Positions 8,948 through 17,287 of a stretch of 64,000 nt of DNA are shown one piece after another. Origin of the DNA: Poritiphilus flavus (GTDB lineage Bacteria > Bacteroidota > Bacteroidia > Flavobacteriales > Flavobacteriaceae); contig NZ_WXYO01000008.1 in NCBI RefSeq assembly GCF_009901585.1, positions 371,493-435,492 of the forward strand, read 5' to 3'. Each line of letters begins with the position of its first letter. The first letter of the stretch is position 1. The position numbers were made by a program, and so were the translations under genes. The notes beneath the pieces were generated by a model. It was not told where the DNA came from and did not search any database. It worked only from the letters and a program-made list of their open reading frames with translations.

Positions 8948-9688
8948 CTAATCATTGAGGATTTCTTCTTCCTGAAAGATATCCCGGACTACAAGATCCT
9001 GAACGATGTGTAAAATGATCACTGGAATTACCGAATCAAAAAGAATGTAAAAAACCCCGAACAGCAATCCGAGAAAGGTAGATTTTATAGCGTCTTTGCC
9101 CAGATATATATGTCCCATTCCAAAAATAAGTGTGGTGATAAGCAGGATGTGAATTATGGATAGCGAAGGAAAAACAACAGCCAAAGCAAAGAAAAGATAA
9201 CCCCTGTAAACGATTTCTTCCGTGATACCTGCAGAGATGGAAACCCTTGTCCAAAGCTGTTTTTCTTTTGGAGTAACCGGCAAAAGGAAACGGGTATCTT
9301 CGGGAATGGTTTTAGCCACTTTCTCCCGGTTTTTCTTGTCGTATTTGATCACGAAGAGCGAATACAACAAATAGATCAGATACAGCAGGAAAAACCCAAT
9401 TAAAGGATAAACAATCCATTTGGAGACCGAAGTAGTATCGATTTGGATCCATTTCAGGCCTAGATCACCTGGGTTTACATTGCTTATGGGGATAAGTAAC
9501 AATACTAAAATCACGGGTACCCAGGACCCCGCTATGGTCCGGTGGTAGAATCGTGCTTTTTCTTCATGGTTTCCTGCAGTAAGTTGCGACTTGAGCCGCT
9601 TCATTCCCCGATATCCGGAAATAGGAAAATAAACAGTTAGGATAAGGATCAGGAAAATAAAAACTATCGCAAAAAAGTCGACTTTCAT
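8948..9688 (-). CDS. CPBP family intramembrane metalloprotease
   Basis: A 246-residue membrane protein with about seven hydrophobic segments. The CPBP (Abi) motifs are present: EEIVYRGYLF near residues 154-163 (EExxxR), GMGHIYLGKDAIKS near 188-201 (conserved His) and a final HIVQDLVVRD near 224-233. The family is related to the eukaryotic CAAX prenyl protease Rce1 and may cleave within membranes. The substrate cannot be inferred. It is probably monocistronic. Confidence 0.8.
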   Translation of the reverse strand: MKVDFFAIVFIFLILILTVYFPISGYRGMKRLKSQLTAGNHEEKARFYHRTIAGSWVPVILVLLLIPISNVNPGDLGLKWIQIDTTSVSKWIVYPLIGFFLLYLIYLLYSLFVIKYDKKNREKVAKTIPEDTRFLLPVTPKEKQLWTRVSISAGITEEIVYRGYLFFALAVVFPSLSIIHILLITTLIFGMGHIYLGKDAIKSTFLGLLFGVFYILFDSVIPVIILHIVQDLVVRDIFQEEEILND

Positions 9689-9759
9689 GTCAACGTAGTT
9701 TATTACCGGTACCCCGGGTTCGTTCTCAACTGTATAAGGTACGATAATTTAAGTTGGCA

Positions 9760-9950
9760 GTCCTCCTTCGCAAAAGCATCGGAGGATAAATTCAGTTGGC
9801 AGTAGGCAGTTGGCGGTGAGCAGTTAATGTTGACGATGTCAGTTCGAGCGCAGTCGAGAACTAATATGGGAAGTTACTAATGAACACCCCTCCTTCGCTA
9901 AAGCATCGGAGGATAAATTCAGTGGGCAGTTGGCAGTTAGCAGTTGGTAG
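9760..9950. repeat. Composite intergenic repeat block 1
   Basis: This block holds two copies of a 26-nt imperfect hairpin with TCCTCC and GGAGGA ends (9761-9786 and 9888-9913), one near-palindrome of the GTCGAGCGCAGTCGA type (9841-9862), and two short tracts of CAGTNNN heptamers (about 9793-9827, five units, and 9920-9947, four units). The same parts recur at 11.4-11.8 and 16.7-17.1 kb. It lies just after a minus-strand gene and contains no credible frame. Confidence 0.8.
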
Positions 9951-9960
9951 TTTGGAGCTT

Positions 9961-10416
9961 CTATTCAGACGATTTGCCTTTATTGCGGTAAAAAGCGTAG
10001 AAACTTAGAATGATCGCAGCCGATGAAACCAGGGTCATTACGGTACCTGGCACGAATTTGACGTATCCACCCAGATCCATGAACAGGAAGTAACCCAGAT
10101 CCGCTAATCCGCCGACAATTGCAGCAAGGAAAATGGCGTGTTTGTTTCCCTTCCAAATGTAGAAGGCACTGATAAACGTAACTAAGCCGATCCAAAATAG
10201 ATTAAAACCGTGTTGCCCGATAATGGCTCCTGAGGCCTTAGGGTAGTCTATCTGCAGGCTGCTCGGGTCTACTGCATCTGCGATACCTGCCACAGATGCT
10301 GAAATGTCGTCGGTTAGAATTCCTTTTACGGTCATTACCCCGGCTAGTATGTGGACGAGACCCCAAATGATCCATAAGATTGCTGAAAGTTTAAAAAGTA
10401 GTGCCAGCTTTTTCAT
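9961..10416 (-). CDS. Small four-helix membrane protein
   Basis: A 151-residue protein with four hydrophobic segments (about 8-30, 72-92, 95-112 and 120-143) separated by short loops, which fits an integral inner-membrane protein. No catalytic or binding motif is visible. It is downstream of the Crp-like regulator on the same strand with a 71-base gap, so the regulator may control it. Function unknown. Confidence 0.65.
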   Translation of the reverse strand: MKKLALLFKLSAILWIIWGLVHILAGVMTVKGILTDDISASVAGIADAVDPSSLQIDYPKASGAIIGQHGFNLFWIGLVTFISAFYIWKGNKHAIFLAAIVGGLADLGYFLFMDLGGYVKFVPGTVMTLVSSAAIILSFYAFYRNKGKSSE

Positions 10417-10487
10417 AGGAATGGTTTAAGCGCTCAATTTCGGAATTGCATAAAAAGTGTGCATTAATCTAGATTAAGAAATCAGGT

Positions 10488-10958
10488 TTAATGATTGCGA
10501 TTTCTTTCATTTTTAACCTTGCTCAGGGCTTCCGGGGTAATCCCAAGGTAGGAGGCGATCATTTTTTGTGGGACCCTTTTAACGATATCGGGGTAGGTTT
10601 GGATAAAATGTTCATATCGCTTTAGTGCGGAATCGCTCATCAACATGATTACACGCTTCTGTAATACCGCAATCCTTCTGATCAGTGCTCCCGCATTCTT
10701 ACCTTCTAACCGTATATCTTTATTCACAACAAGGACCACGGAATTTTCAATAGCGTCAATGTACAGGTCTGCCGGAACTTCAGGGGGCAGGCTGCCTGCT
10801 ATTACCCAATTCTCCGGCGCAAATGAGAATATGTGTTCTTTTCCTTTCTCATCTATAATGTAACTTCTTAACAAGCCGGATTGAACATGATATACTTTGG
10901 TGTTGAGGTCGCCACTCTTTTGCAGGAATTCACCCTTTTTGATGCTAATTTTTTTCAA
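10488..10958 (-). CDS. Crp/Fnr-like transcriptional regulator, short form
   Basis: A 156-residue protein. Residues 3-85 form a cyclic-nucleotide-binding beta roll (KKGEFLQKSGD, then GLLRSYIIDEKGKEHIFSF). The dimerisation helix follows, and the C-terminus MIASYLGITPEALSKVKNER is the recognition helix-turn-helix found in Bacteroidota Crp-family proteins. It is about 35 residues shorter than the usual 190 because the N-terminal helices before the beta roll are missing; no better upstream start is visible. It probably acts on its neighbour or itself; the ligand is unknown. Confidence 0.75.
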   Translation of the reverse strand: MKKISIKKGEFLQKSGDLNTKVYHVQSGLLRSYIIDEKGKEHIFSFAPENWVIAGSLPPEVPADLYIDAIENSVVLVVNKDIRLEGKNAGALIRRIAVLQKRVIMLMSDSALKRYEHFIQTYPDIVKRVPQKMIASYLGITPEALSKVKNERNRNH

Positions 10959-11023
10959 TTTAATGCTGTTTATTTGTATTCACGACACGGTTTACCAACT
11001 CCAAATAGTGCATAAGCTGTACA

Positions 11024-11266
11024 TCAGCTTTTTGTCCTGTAATTTGCTGCGTTCTTGTAGATGAATTCCTTTAAAAAGCAAGCAGTTACTATAGACACCG
11101 CTACGATAACCCCGGTTCTATTTGAGATAAGTTGCTGACTGATCAACAAAAAAACCAGTAAACACAGTAGACAACCCGTTATTTGGACGATCTTGTTTCC
11201 TCCCATCCCAATGCACATCGCTTCCCTTAACCCTATTTTTTGATTCACGCTTGCTGGTCTTATCAA
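11024..11266 (-). CDS. Short membrane protein, possibly a gene fragment
   Basis: An 80-residue frame with two hydrophobic segments (about 27-45 and 51-65) and charged ends. The pattern of a GGNKIVQ turn followed by paired helices could be the tail of a larger membrane protein such as a UbiA-like prenyltransferase, but this is weak. It sits between the Crp-like regulator and a repeat block. It may be a real small protein or a remnant. Confidence 0.35.
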   Translation of the reverse strand: MIRPASVNQKIGLREAMCIGMGGNKIVQITGCLLCLLVFLLISQQLISNRTGVIVAVSIVTACFLKEFIYKNAANYRTKS

Positions 11267-11344
11267 TTAAGAACCCGAAATTTAAGGAATATTTGATTTT
11301 TGCCTTTTCCAGGTTTTCAAATGAAATCGTTATCTCATCCTCAG

Positions 11345-11935
11345 CTTCCTGCTTTTAAATTGCAGTATAATCGACTAACTTAACTTTGGGGTGGGGCTTA
11401 GACCCCTGGTCAGTTGGCGGTTGGCGGCCCTCCTTTGCTAAAGCTTCGGAGGATGAAATCAGTGAACAGTAGTCAGTAAACAGTGAACAGTCCTCCTTCG
11501 CTAAAGCTTCGGAGGATGAAATCAGTAAACAGTAGTCAGTAAACAGTGAACAGTCTTCCTTCGCTAAAGCTTCGGAGGATGAAATCAGTAAACAGTAGTC
11601 AGTAAACAGTGAACAGTCCTCCTTCGCTAAAGCTTCGGAGGATGAATGCATTGAGTTATTATGTCAGGTCGAGCGCAGTCGAGACCTAATTTAGGATAGT
11701 GCCATAAACTGTCCCAATAGCTATTGGGAGTAATCGATAAACAGCCCTCCTTCGCTAAAGTTTCGGAGGATGAAATCAGTGAACAGTGAACAGTACACTT
11801 TCACTGCGTTTCAGCTGATAAATTGACAGTTATACATTTAAAATTTAACACTCAAAACTTAACACTCAACACTTTATACTTAAACTTCAGCTTGAACTTA
11901 GACTTAAACTTCCAATCCTACAACTCCTTCAACCA
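11345..11935. repeat. Composite intergenic repeat block 2
   Basis: From left to right: a 60-base module (about 11352-11412) also found at 16875-16938; four tandem 63-bp units (11428-11680), each a 26-nt hairpin with TCCTCC/GGAGGA-type ends plus CAGTNNN heptamers (hairpins at 11428, 11491, 11554 and 11617); a GTCGAGCGCAGTCGA palindrome (11666-11687); a perfect 18-base palindrome (11712-11729); a fifth hairpin (11745-11770); and an AT-rich tract of ACTTAA-type repeats (about 11830-11915). The 63-bp period equals nine heptamers and 21 codons, so an open frame appears by chance on the minus strand. Confidence 0.85.
11428..11642. repeat. 63-bp tandem repeat, four copies
   Basis: Hairpin starts at 11428, 11491, 11554 and 11617 are exactly 63 bases apart and the copies are nearly identical, the first being the most divergent. 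Each unit combines the hairpin, a GAAAT linker and heptamers of the CAGTNNN kind. The hairpin half pairs TCCTCC with GGAGGA, with an inner GC/GC pair around a TAAA loop. The near identity of neighbours suggests recent expansion. Confidence 0.85.
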
Positions 11936-12931
11936 CCCGTCAAATTCCATCAATTTAGCTCCGTTTTCAATCAACCACTTTTTGGAATTTTCCTTTGAAC
12001 CCTGGGCTATGTAGTGGCAATAGGCTTCCATATGATCACTTTTGGCCAGTTCGTAGAAAAATGTAGTGTAGAACGTCCACCAGATCTCCTTGTCCTTTTT
12101 TCTTTTCAGTTCACCCAATACAGTAAAGAATGAATCGGTGTTTTTGATAAACATTTCGTCCTCCGTCTTACCCTGATTTTCTTCAAGACCCCTCGAAGCT
12201 TCCAGCATGGATACCATCAGTTCAGCGGCCCCAAACTGACTGTCATTATTTGGAGACAGTAGAATGTTGATCGTATTTGGTTTTTCACTGTCCCTGGAGA
12301 CATTTCCACCGAAATTTTGCTGAAGCATGTGATAGGCCTCAACAGCTCTTGGAGTATCGGGTTCCAGAAATAGAAAATAATGGGAGGCAAGTAGTGTCTG
12401 CACTGTATTCCCCCGTTGGTGATGTATATTGGCCAACATTAAATGACTGCTGGGATGATTCCGGTTCCTTTCTATGGCCCTGATCACCATTTCCTCGGCC
12501 TTTTCCAGTTCATTCAGCTTGTAGTAATTGACCGCCAGGTTGTAATGCAGCAGGTAGTGCCCCTCGGTCTTTTTTATGGCTTTTTCAAAAAGTTTGATGG
12601 ATTCTTTGGTTTTACCCATTACGTCCAGGGCCGAACCCTTGGTCAGATAAGCCTGCAACATATGGTCTCCATTCTGATCCAAAACAACATCGGAGTAGGC
12701 GATCACCTTTTCATAGTCACCTTTGGCGAAATGACTCAATGCGAGTTCATAGTTTACCAGGGCGGATTGAGGAACTAGTTCGAGGGCTTTTTGATAAGTT
12801 TCGATGGCCTTATCATATTCTCCCTGATCGTGATATTGAATACCCTGCTCTACAAAAGTGTTGACCGCTTCCTGGGCGAAGATTCCCGGACCAACAAGCA
12901 AAAATATCAATCTGAGTAACTGCGTTTTCAT
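11918..12931 (-). CDS. Secreted tetratricopeptide-repeat protein
   Basis: A 337-residue protein from the chosen start. Residues 1-18 form a signal peptide ending at FAQ. TPR units run from about 20 to 215, with the typical GIQYHDQGEYDKAIETYQKA pattern near residue 27 repeated about five times. The C-terminal third is helical without clear repeats. The frame extends upstream to 13063, but that part has no signal-like features, so I begin at 12931. It is predicted to be a periplasmic scaffold; its partners are unknown. Confidence 0.8.
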   Translation of the reverse strand: MKTQLLRLIFLLVGPGIFAQEAVNTFVEQGIQYHDQGEYDKAIETYQKALELVPQSALVNYELALSHFAKGDYEKVIAYSDVVLDQNGDHMLQAYLTKGSALDVMGKTKESIKLFEKAIKKTEGHYLLHYNLAVNYYKLNELEKAEEMVIRAIERNRNHPSSHLMLANIHHQRGNTVQTLLASHYFLFLEPDTPRAVEAYHMLQQNFGGNVSRDSEKPNTINILLSPNNDSQFGAAELMVSMLEASRGLEENQGKTEDEMFIKNTDSFFTVLGELKRKKDKEIWWTFYTTFFYELAKSDHMEAYCHYIAQGSKENSKKWLIENGAKLMEFDGWLKEL

Positions 12932-13086
12932 CTTTATAGTGTTGATCACCAGCATGTTCCTGCCAATGCGATTACACTGTAAATTCGCACAGATTTTCCA
13001 GCTTAAGAAATAGAACCGTTCAAACGTAGGTATTTTCGGGATAGTACCTGAATTAGGGAGCATTTGGCTCTTTTTTCCCCTGAAAA

Positions 13087-13605
13087 CTACCTTTTTTTCT
13101 TGTAGATATATACGGGTTCTTTGTAGTTCGGATCCTCCTTAAGCCCATGGCTCTTAAAACCGTTTTTTTCAGCGACTTTGATGGAGGCAGGATTATTCCA
13201 GGTAATCGGAGCTACAACTGTGTGTCGCGGGTCTTGTTCAAAAACATAATTGCTAAGATATTCAAGGATTTCCGTAGCAAGTCCTCTTCCCCAATACTTC
13301 GGTAGGAAAGCATAGAATATTTCGATCTCATTGTCGGTCAAAACTGTAAAACCACTTACGCCCAGGAAAGCCTTAGACTTAATATCCTCTATAGCAAAAG
13401 ATAGCAGTGGCTCTGGCGATGTATAGGAAGTAATCGTAATGTCCAAAAGTTCTGAAACACCTTCCGGGGTGAGCATTTCATCAGGAAAGGCCATATGTTT
13501 TGTGACTTCCTTATCGCAAAGCAAGCTTATCAGGTCTGGCTTGTCATCAACCCGAAATCTTCGGATAAGCGTTCTCGGACTTTGAATGGATTTAAAGGGT
13601 TTCAT
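13087..13605 (-). CDS. GNAT acetyltransferase, RimJ/RimL type
   Basis: A 172-residue protein. The opening SPRTLIRRFRVDDKPDLISL is the usual beta1-alpha1 of RimJ/RimL-like N-acetyltransferases, and YWGRGLATEILEYLSNYVFE near residues 108-127 contains the acetyl-CoA-binding R/Q-x-x-G-x-A/G segment. NPASIKVAEKNGF near 144-156 is the family's conserved C-terminal motif. The acceptor may be a protein N-terminus or a small amine; this cannot be told from sequence. Confidence 0.85.
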   Translation of the reverse strand: MKPFKSIQSPRTLIRRFRVDDKPDLISLLCDKEVTKHMAFPDEMLTPEGVSELLDITITSYTSPEPLLSFAIEDIKSKAFLGVSGFTVLTDNEIEIFYAFLPKYWGRGLATEILEYLSNYVFEQDPRHTVVAPITWNNPASIKVAEKNGFKSHGLKEDPNYKEPVYIYKKKR

Positions 13606-13740
13606 TTCAATTCCACGGGTTTTGGTTGTACCGGCTTATAAAAGAACTGCTGTGGATGGATACTATTTCACTTGTATTTTTGGCGGCAATTTCTTCAATC
13701 ACCTAAGAGGTGAAATTACCATCTTTAATAAGATGTTGCA

Positions 13741-14229
13741 CTAGAGCGTGACTTTGATGTGCTTTCGCATCATGGAATGATGGGCAAAATCATCGTCCTC
13801 GCTATAGGCACAGATCAACCATACCTCAGAACCTTGTTTTATACTGGTACTGTATTCAGGATAGCTACGCAGGTCTATGCTAAAATCTACAGCGGTATTT
13901 TTCCCATTTTCAGAGATCTTGTAGCTCAGCTGTGTATTCTTGTTGAAAAGCTGTTTCACGGGAACAGGATTGCCGGCAGCCTTTACATAGAGTTCCTGGT
14001 AGTCCGCATTTCCGTCTTTGGTGGCAAACATCAGAAGGTGGGTGTCTTTAATATCGTTCCTGCTATTGAAGCCCAGGGCCACCCAACCGTCATTGGGAGC
14101 GTTTAATTGAAAATGTATTTGACTATCGGTGTATTTCCAGCTTATGGTCATGCCACCGACTTCTTCATGACCTTGTTGGGCCAATGCGAATAAGGGCAGC
14201 AGCAAAAGTGTACTCAGGATCTTTTTCAT
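13741..14229 (-). CDS. Exported DOMON-like domain protein
   Basis: A 162-residue protein with a signal peptide (residues 1-17, ending LALAQQ). The rest reads as one DOMON domain: MTISWKYTDSQIHFQLNAP, then DGWVALGFNSRNDIKDTHLL, the canonical G-W-x-A-x-G-F turn of this beta sandwich. DOMON domains bind haem or sugars. A Met near residue 26 and a late His pair (AHHSMMRKH) could be haem ligands, which I infer only from the family. It is monocistronic. Confidence 0.75.
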   Translation of the reverse strand: MKKILSTLLLLPLFALAQQGHEEVGGMTISWKYTDSQIHFQLNAPNDGWVALGFNSRNDIKDTHLLMFATKDGNADYQELYVKAAGNPVPVKQLFNKNTQLSYKISENGKNTAVDFSIDLRSYPEYSTSIKQGSEVWLICAYSEDDDFAHHSMMRKHIKVTL

Positions 14230-14358
14230 GATGATGTTTTCTGTTGACGAATGGCCGTATATTTTCGGCGCGGATTAAAGTTTAATAAATGTAGTGCCAA
14301 AGTCTGTTAAGAAATTCTCAAGGCCTGTGATCTTATCAAAACTTTAACGCCTAAGCAC

Positions 14359-14862
14359 TTAGTCTGCTTCAGGTTTATTTGTTGAGGTGACCCCGTCTAT
14401 TTTCCATTGGTCTCCATACTTTCTGTAGATGGTAGTCCAGGCAAAATGTGTTTCCCCTTCTTCTGAATTACCTTCCGCATCTGTGTAACGTACTCTTACG
14501 ATTTTATCAACTACAGTGTAGGCCATACTGCCGTCATCCGAAAAGCGGATTACAGGGTCCGAAACATCATCCCACTTTAGGAATTCAACGGAAGAAAAGT
14601 AGCGATTGTACCTGGCGAGAAGTTCCTCCCGTGTAGGCCTGCTGATGATACCCCGGTTTACTGAAATGAAATGTTCAGACATCTGATCCGCGAATGCCAG
14701 TGAATCTTTTTCAAAATGGTAGTTTCGCTGGGCGTGATGCATTTCCAGGATCTTTGCTTTTTCTGCATCGAGATCTGGCCGGGTCTGCTCCTGACAGCCC
14801 GAGCTAAAAAGTAGGCTTAAAAGCAGTATAGCTATTCCTTTGAGTAATAAGATGCGTTTCAT
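14359..14862 (-). CDS. Lipoprotein with NTF2-like (DUF4440/SnoaL) domain
   Basis: A 167-residue protein with a lipoprotein signal (lipobox SSGC, Cys23). The mature part has the cone-shaped NTF2-like pattern: an N-terminal helix pair (about 32-65), then strands including SDDGSMAYTVVDKIVRVRY, and the terminal TTIYRKYGDQWKIDGVTST that is characteristic of DUF4440/SnoaL proteins. Such proteins bind small hydrophobic ligands or catalyse isomerisations; the role here is unknown. Confidence 0.75.
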   Translation of the reverse strand: MKRILLLKGIAILLLSLLFSSGCQEQTRPDLDAEKAKILEMHHAQRNYHFEKDSLAFADQMSEHFISVNRGIISRPTREELLARYNRYFSSVEFLKWDDVSDPVIRFSDDGSMAYTVVDKIVRVRYTDAEGNSEEGETHFAWTTIYRKYGDQWKIDGVTSTNKPEAD

Positions 14863-14931
14863 ATGGCGTAATCTTTTTGGTTTGAATTTTCAACTTCCGA
14901 TCGATTTTGTACCAATTAGCATTGAACGCAA

Positions 14932-14960
14932 AATGCCCCTGTTAAGCAATCAGGGGCATT
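14932..14960. terminator. Bidirectional hairpin terminator after pruA
   Basis: AATGCCCCTG at 14932-14941 pairs with CAGGGGCATT at 14951-14960 around a nine-base loop. The right flank carries a short T-rich run and the left flank is A-rich. It lies 36 bases beyond the pruA stop codon and is placed to end that transcript. Confidence 0.75.
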
Positions 14961-14995
14961 CTATTTTGGTTCTTACAAATCCGGTATAAGGATAC

Positions 14996-16624
14996 TTATC
15001 CCAAAAATGGGTAGCGGTAATCGGTAGGCGGTACAAACGTCTCCTTGATCAGCCTTGGAGACACCCATCGTAGCAGGTTCTGTGCTGAGCCTGCCTTATC
15101 ATTCGTTCCCGAAGCTCTGGCCCCGCCAAAAGGTTGTTGTCCTACAACCGCACCGGTGGGTTTGTCATTGATATAGAAATTCCCGGCTGCATTCTGTAAT
15201 ACCCTGGTGGCCTGGTCGATCGCATAACGATCTGTACCCAGTACGGCACCTGTGAGCGCATATTCTGAAGTATTGTCTACCAGCTCCAGGGTTTGTGCCC
15301 AGTCCTTATCATCGTAGACATATACGGTAACTACAGGTCCGAATAATTCGGTCTCCATAGTAGTATAGTTAGGATCTGTTGTAAGCAAAACTGTTGGCTC
15401 TATAAAGTAGCCTTTGCTCTTGTCATATCCCCCTCCTGCAATCACTTCTACATCCTTATCATTTTTTGCCTGATCGATATAGCCGGCAAGCTTGTCAAAA
15501 GATCCTTCGTGGATCACTGCAGTGATAAAATTGCTCATATCCTCGGGTGAACCTGGGGGATTGAAGGATGCGATATCCTTTTTTACCAATTCCAGTATTT
15601 CGCTAGCTGTAGACTTCGGAAGATAAACCCTCGAAGCTGCACTACATTTCTGTCCCTGGAATTCAAATGCCCCTCGGGTAATTGCCGTGGCCACCTGGGC
15701 GGGAACGGCCGTTGGATGTGCAACAATAAAATCTTTTCCGCCTGTTTCTCCAACAATACGCGGATAGGTCTTATAGGTATGAATATTGTTGCCTATTTGT
15801 TTCCACAATTCCTTAAATACAAAAGTTGAGCCTGTAAAATGGATTCCTGAAAAATCGGGACTGGACAAAACGGTTTCTGTGATCATCACCGGATCTCCAT
15901 ATACCACATTGATCACCCCATCGGGAAGACCCGCTTCTTTAAATACATCAACGATCACCTTTGCAGAGAAAACCTGACTATCGCTGGGTTTCCAGATTAC
16001 AACATTCCCCATCATGGCTGCGCTTGACGGCAGATTCCCCGCGATAGCCGTAAAGTTGAAAGGGGTTACGGCATAGACAAATCCTTCAAGTGGCCGGTAT
16101 TCTACCCTGTTCCAGATCCCCTCCGCAGACTCAGGCTGCTCTTCGTAGATCTGTGACATGTATTCCACATTAAATCTCAGGAAATCTATGAATTCACAAG
16201 CAGAGTCGATCTCTGCCTGGTGAATGGTTTTGGATTGTGCGATCATCGTGGCCGCGTTGATCTTTGCCCTGTAGGGCCCGGCTACCAGTTCAGCCGCTTT
16301 CAGGAATATGGCGGCGCGCTGCTCCCAGGTCAGATCGGCCCAAGCCGACCGGGCTTCCAAGGCATTGCTGATCGCTGCCTCTACCTGTTCTTTTTCGGCC
16401 AGATGGTATTGACCTACCTGGTGTTGATGATCGTGCGGAGGAGCCATTGTCCTGGTATTTCCTGTACGCACTTCCTCGCCTCCGATATAGAGTGGAATGT
16501 CTTCATTCCCATTGAAATACTTCTGGTATTGATGCAATACCGCCTCCCTTTCCGGGCTGCCGGGGGCATAGCTTTTTATGGGTTCGTTAACGGCCGTAGG
16601 GACCTGAAAAAAACCTTTCGCCAT
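14996..16624 (-). CDS. pruA: L-glutamate gamma-semialdehyde (P5C) dehydrogenase
   Basis: A 542-residue NAD-dependent aldehyde dehydrogenase that oxidises glutamate gamma-semialdehyde to glutamate, the second step of proline catabolism. The catalytic Cys327 is in FEFQGQKCSAASR, and the catalytic Glu lies in RIVGETGGKDFIV. The length and the ending PFGGARASGTNDKAG match monofunctional PruA enzymes of Bacteroidota and eukaryotic mitochondria rather than the fused PutA. No proline dehydrogenase gene is in the window. A TACCTTTG element lies 31 bases upstream and a hairpin terminator downstream, so it is monocistronic. Confidence 0.93.
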   Translation of the reverse strand: MAKGFFQVPTAVNEPIKSYAPGSPEREAVLHQYQKYFNGNEDIPLYIGGEEVRTGNTRTMAPPHDHQHQVGQYHLAEKEQVEAAISNALEARSAWADLTWEQRAAIFLKAAELVAGPYRAKINAATMIAQSKTIHQAEIDSACEFIDFLRFNVEYMSQIYEEQPESAEGIWNRVEYRPLEGFVYAVTPFNFTAIAGNLPSSAAMMGNVVIWKPSDSQVFSAKVIVDVFKEAGLPDGVINVVYGDPVMITETVLSSPDFSGIHFTGSTFVFKELWKQIGNNIHTYKTYPRIVGETGGKDFIVAHPTAVPAQVATAITRGAFEFQGQKCSAASRVYLPKSTASEILELVKKDIASFNPPGSPEDMSNFITAVIHEGSFDKLAGYIDQAKNDKDVEVIAGGGYDKSKGYFIEPTVLLTTDPNYTTMETELFGPVVTVYVYDDKDWAQTLELVDNTSEYALTGAVLGTDRYAIDQATRVLQNAAGNFYINDKPTGAVVGQQPFGGARASGTNDKAGSAQNLLRWVSPRLIKETFVPPTDYRYPFLG

Positions 16625-16654
16625 AATCTGTTTTTATTTAAAATTAGTCGGGCT

Positions 16655-16662
16655 CAAAGGTA
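16655..16662 (-). promoter_or_regulatory. Candidate -7 promoter element for pruA
   Basis: The minus strand reads TACCTTTG, an exact match to the Bacteroidota -7 consensus TAnnTTTG, 31 bases before the pruA start. No clear -33 TTG was found at the usual spacing, so this rests on the -7 element alone. Confidence 0.45.
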
Positions 16663-16689
16663 GTGAAATGGCTGATGTGAAGAAAGGGT

Positions 16690-17240
16690 TTTTGTCAGTA
16701 TGCGGTTTCCAGTTGGCAGTTTCCAGTAATCAGTGAACAGTAAACAGTAAACAGTAATCAGTAAACGGTAATCAGTGAACAGATCTCCCTATTTAACATC
16801 CAACACTTAAAACTTAAAACTCTGAACTTAAACTTGTACTTAAACTTATACTTATTCCCGAACTTCGCCTTCTCTGCTTCTAAATTGCAGTCTAAACAAT
16901 TAACTTAACTTTGGGGAGGGGTTTAGAACCCCTGTTTCAGTAGGCAGTGCGCAGTTTGCAGTTTCCAGTTGGCAGTGGGCGGTAGGCAGTTTCCAGTTGG
17001 CAGTGGCCAGTTTCCAGTGGGCAGTTCGCCATGTCAGGTCGAGCGGAGTCGAGACCTAATTTGGGCAGTCCACCTTCGCTAAAGCTTCGGAGGATGAATA
17101 CGGTAAACAGTTAGCAGTAAACAGTAATCAGTGAACAGTTCCCCCATTTAAAACCCAACACCCAACATTTAAAACTTTGAACTTCTACTTGATCTTAAGC
17201 TTAAACTTAAGCCTGTACTTAAACTTCCTCCAACACAAAA
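16690..17240. repeat. Composite intergenic repeat block 3
   Basis: Contains a CAGTNNN heptamer tract (16696-16782, about 12 units), ACTTAAA-type repeats (16800-16855), the 60-base module shared with block 2 (about 16875-16938), a second heptamer tract (16938-17028, 13 units), a GTCGAG-type palindrome (17036-17057), one copy of the 26-nt hairpin (17069-17094), a third heptamer tract (17101-17142) and another ACTTAAA-rich tail. It fills the 660-base gap between apaG and pruA, where no coding frame is credible. Confidence 0.85.
16938..17028. repeat. CAGTNNN heptamer array, 13 units
   Basis: Thirteen consecutive seven-base units begin with CAGT (one reads CGGT) followed by three variable bases such as TGG, TTC or GGG. 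The period of seven rules out a codon-based origin. The same grammar recurs at 16696-16782 and 17101-17142 and in blocks 1 and 2. Confidence 0.85.
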
Positions 17241-17287
17241 TACCCCCAACAGGAGGAATGCTAAACCAAATACAAAAAGGGTTTATC

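Noticed and set aside
11428..11642. Possible CRISPR array
   Set aside because: The stretches between hairpins are as identical as the hairpins themselves, so there are no unique spacers, and no cas gene is in the window.
11355..11651. A 98-codon minus-strand frame with a 21-residue repeat
   Set aside because: It follows from the 63-bp intergenic repeat, which happens to be a multiple of three. The copies are identical at DNA level with no sign of protein constraint.
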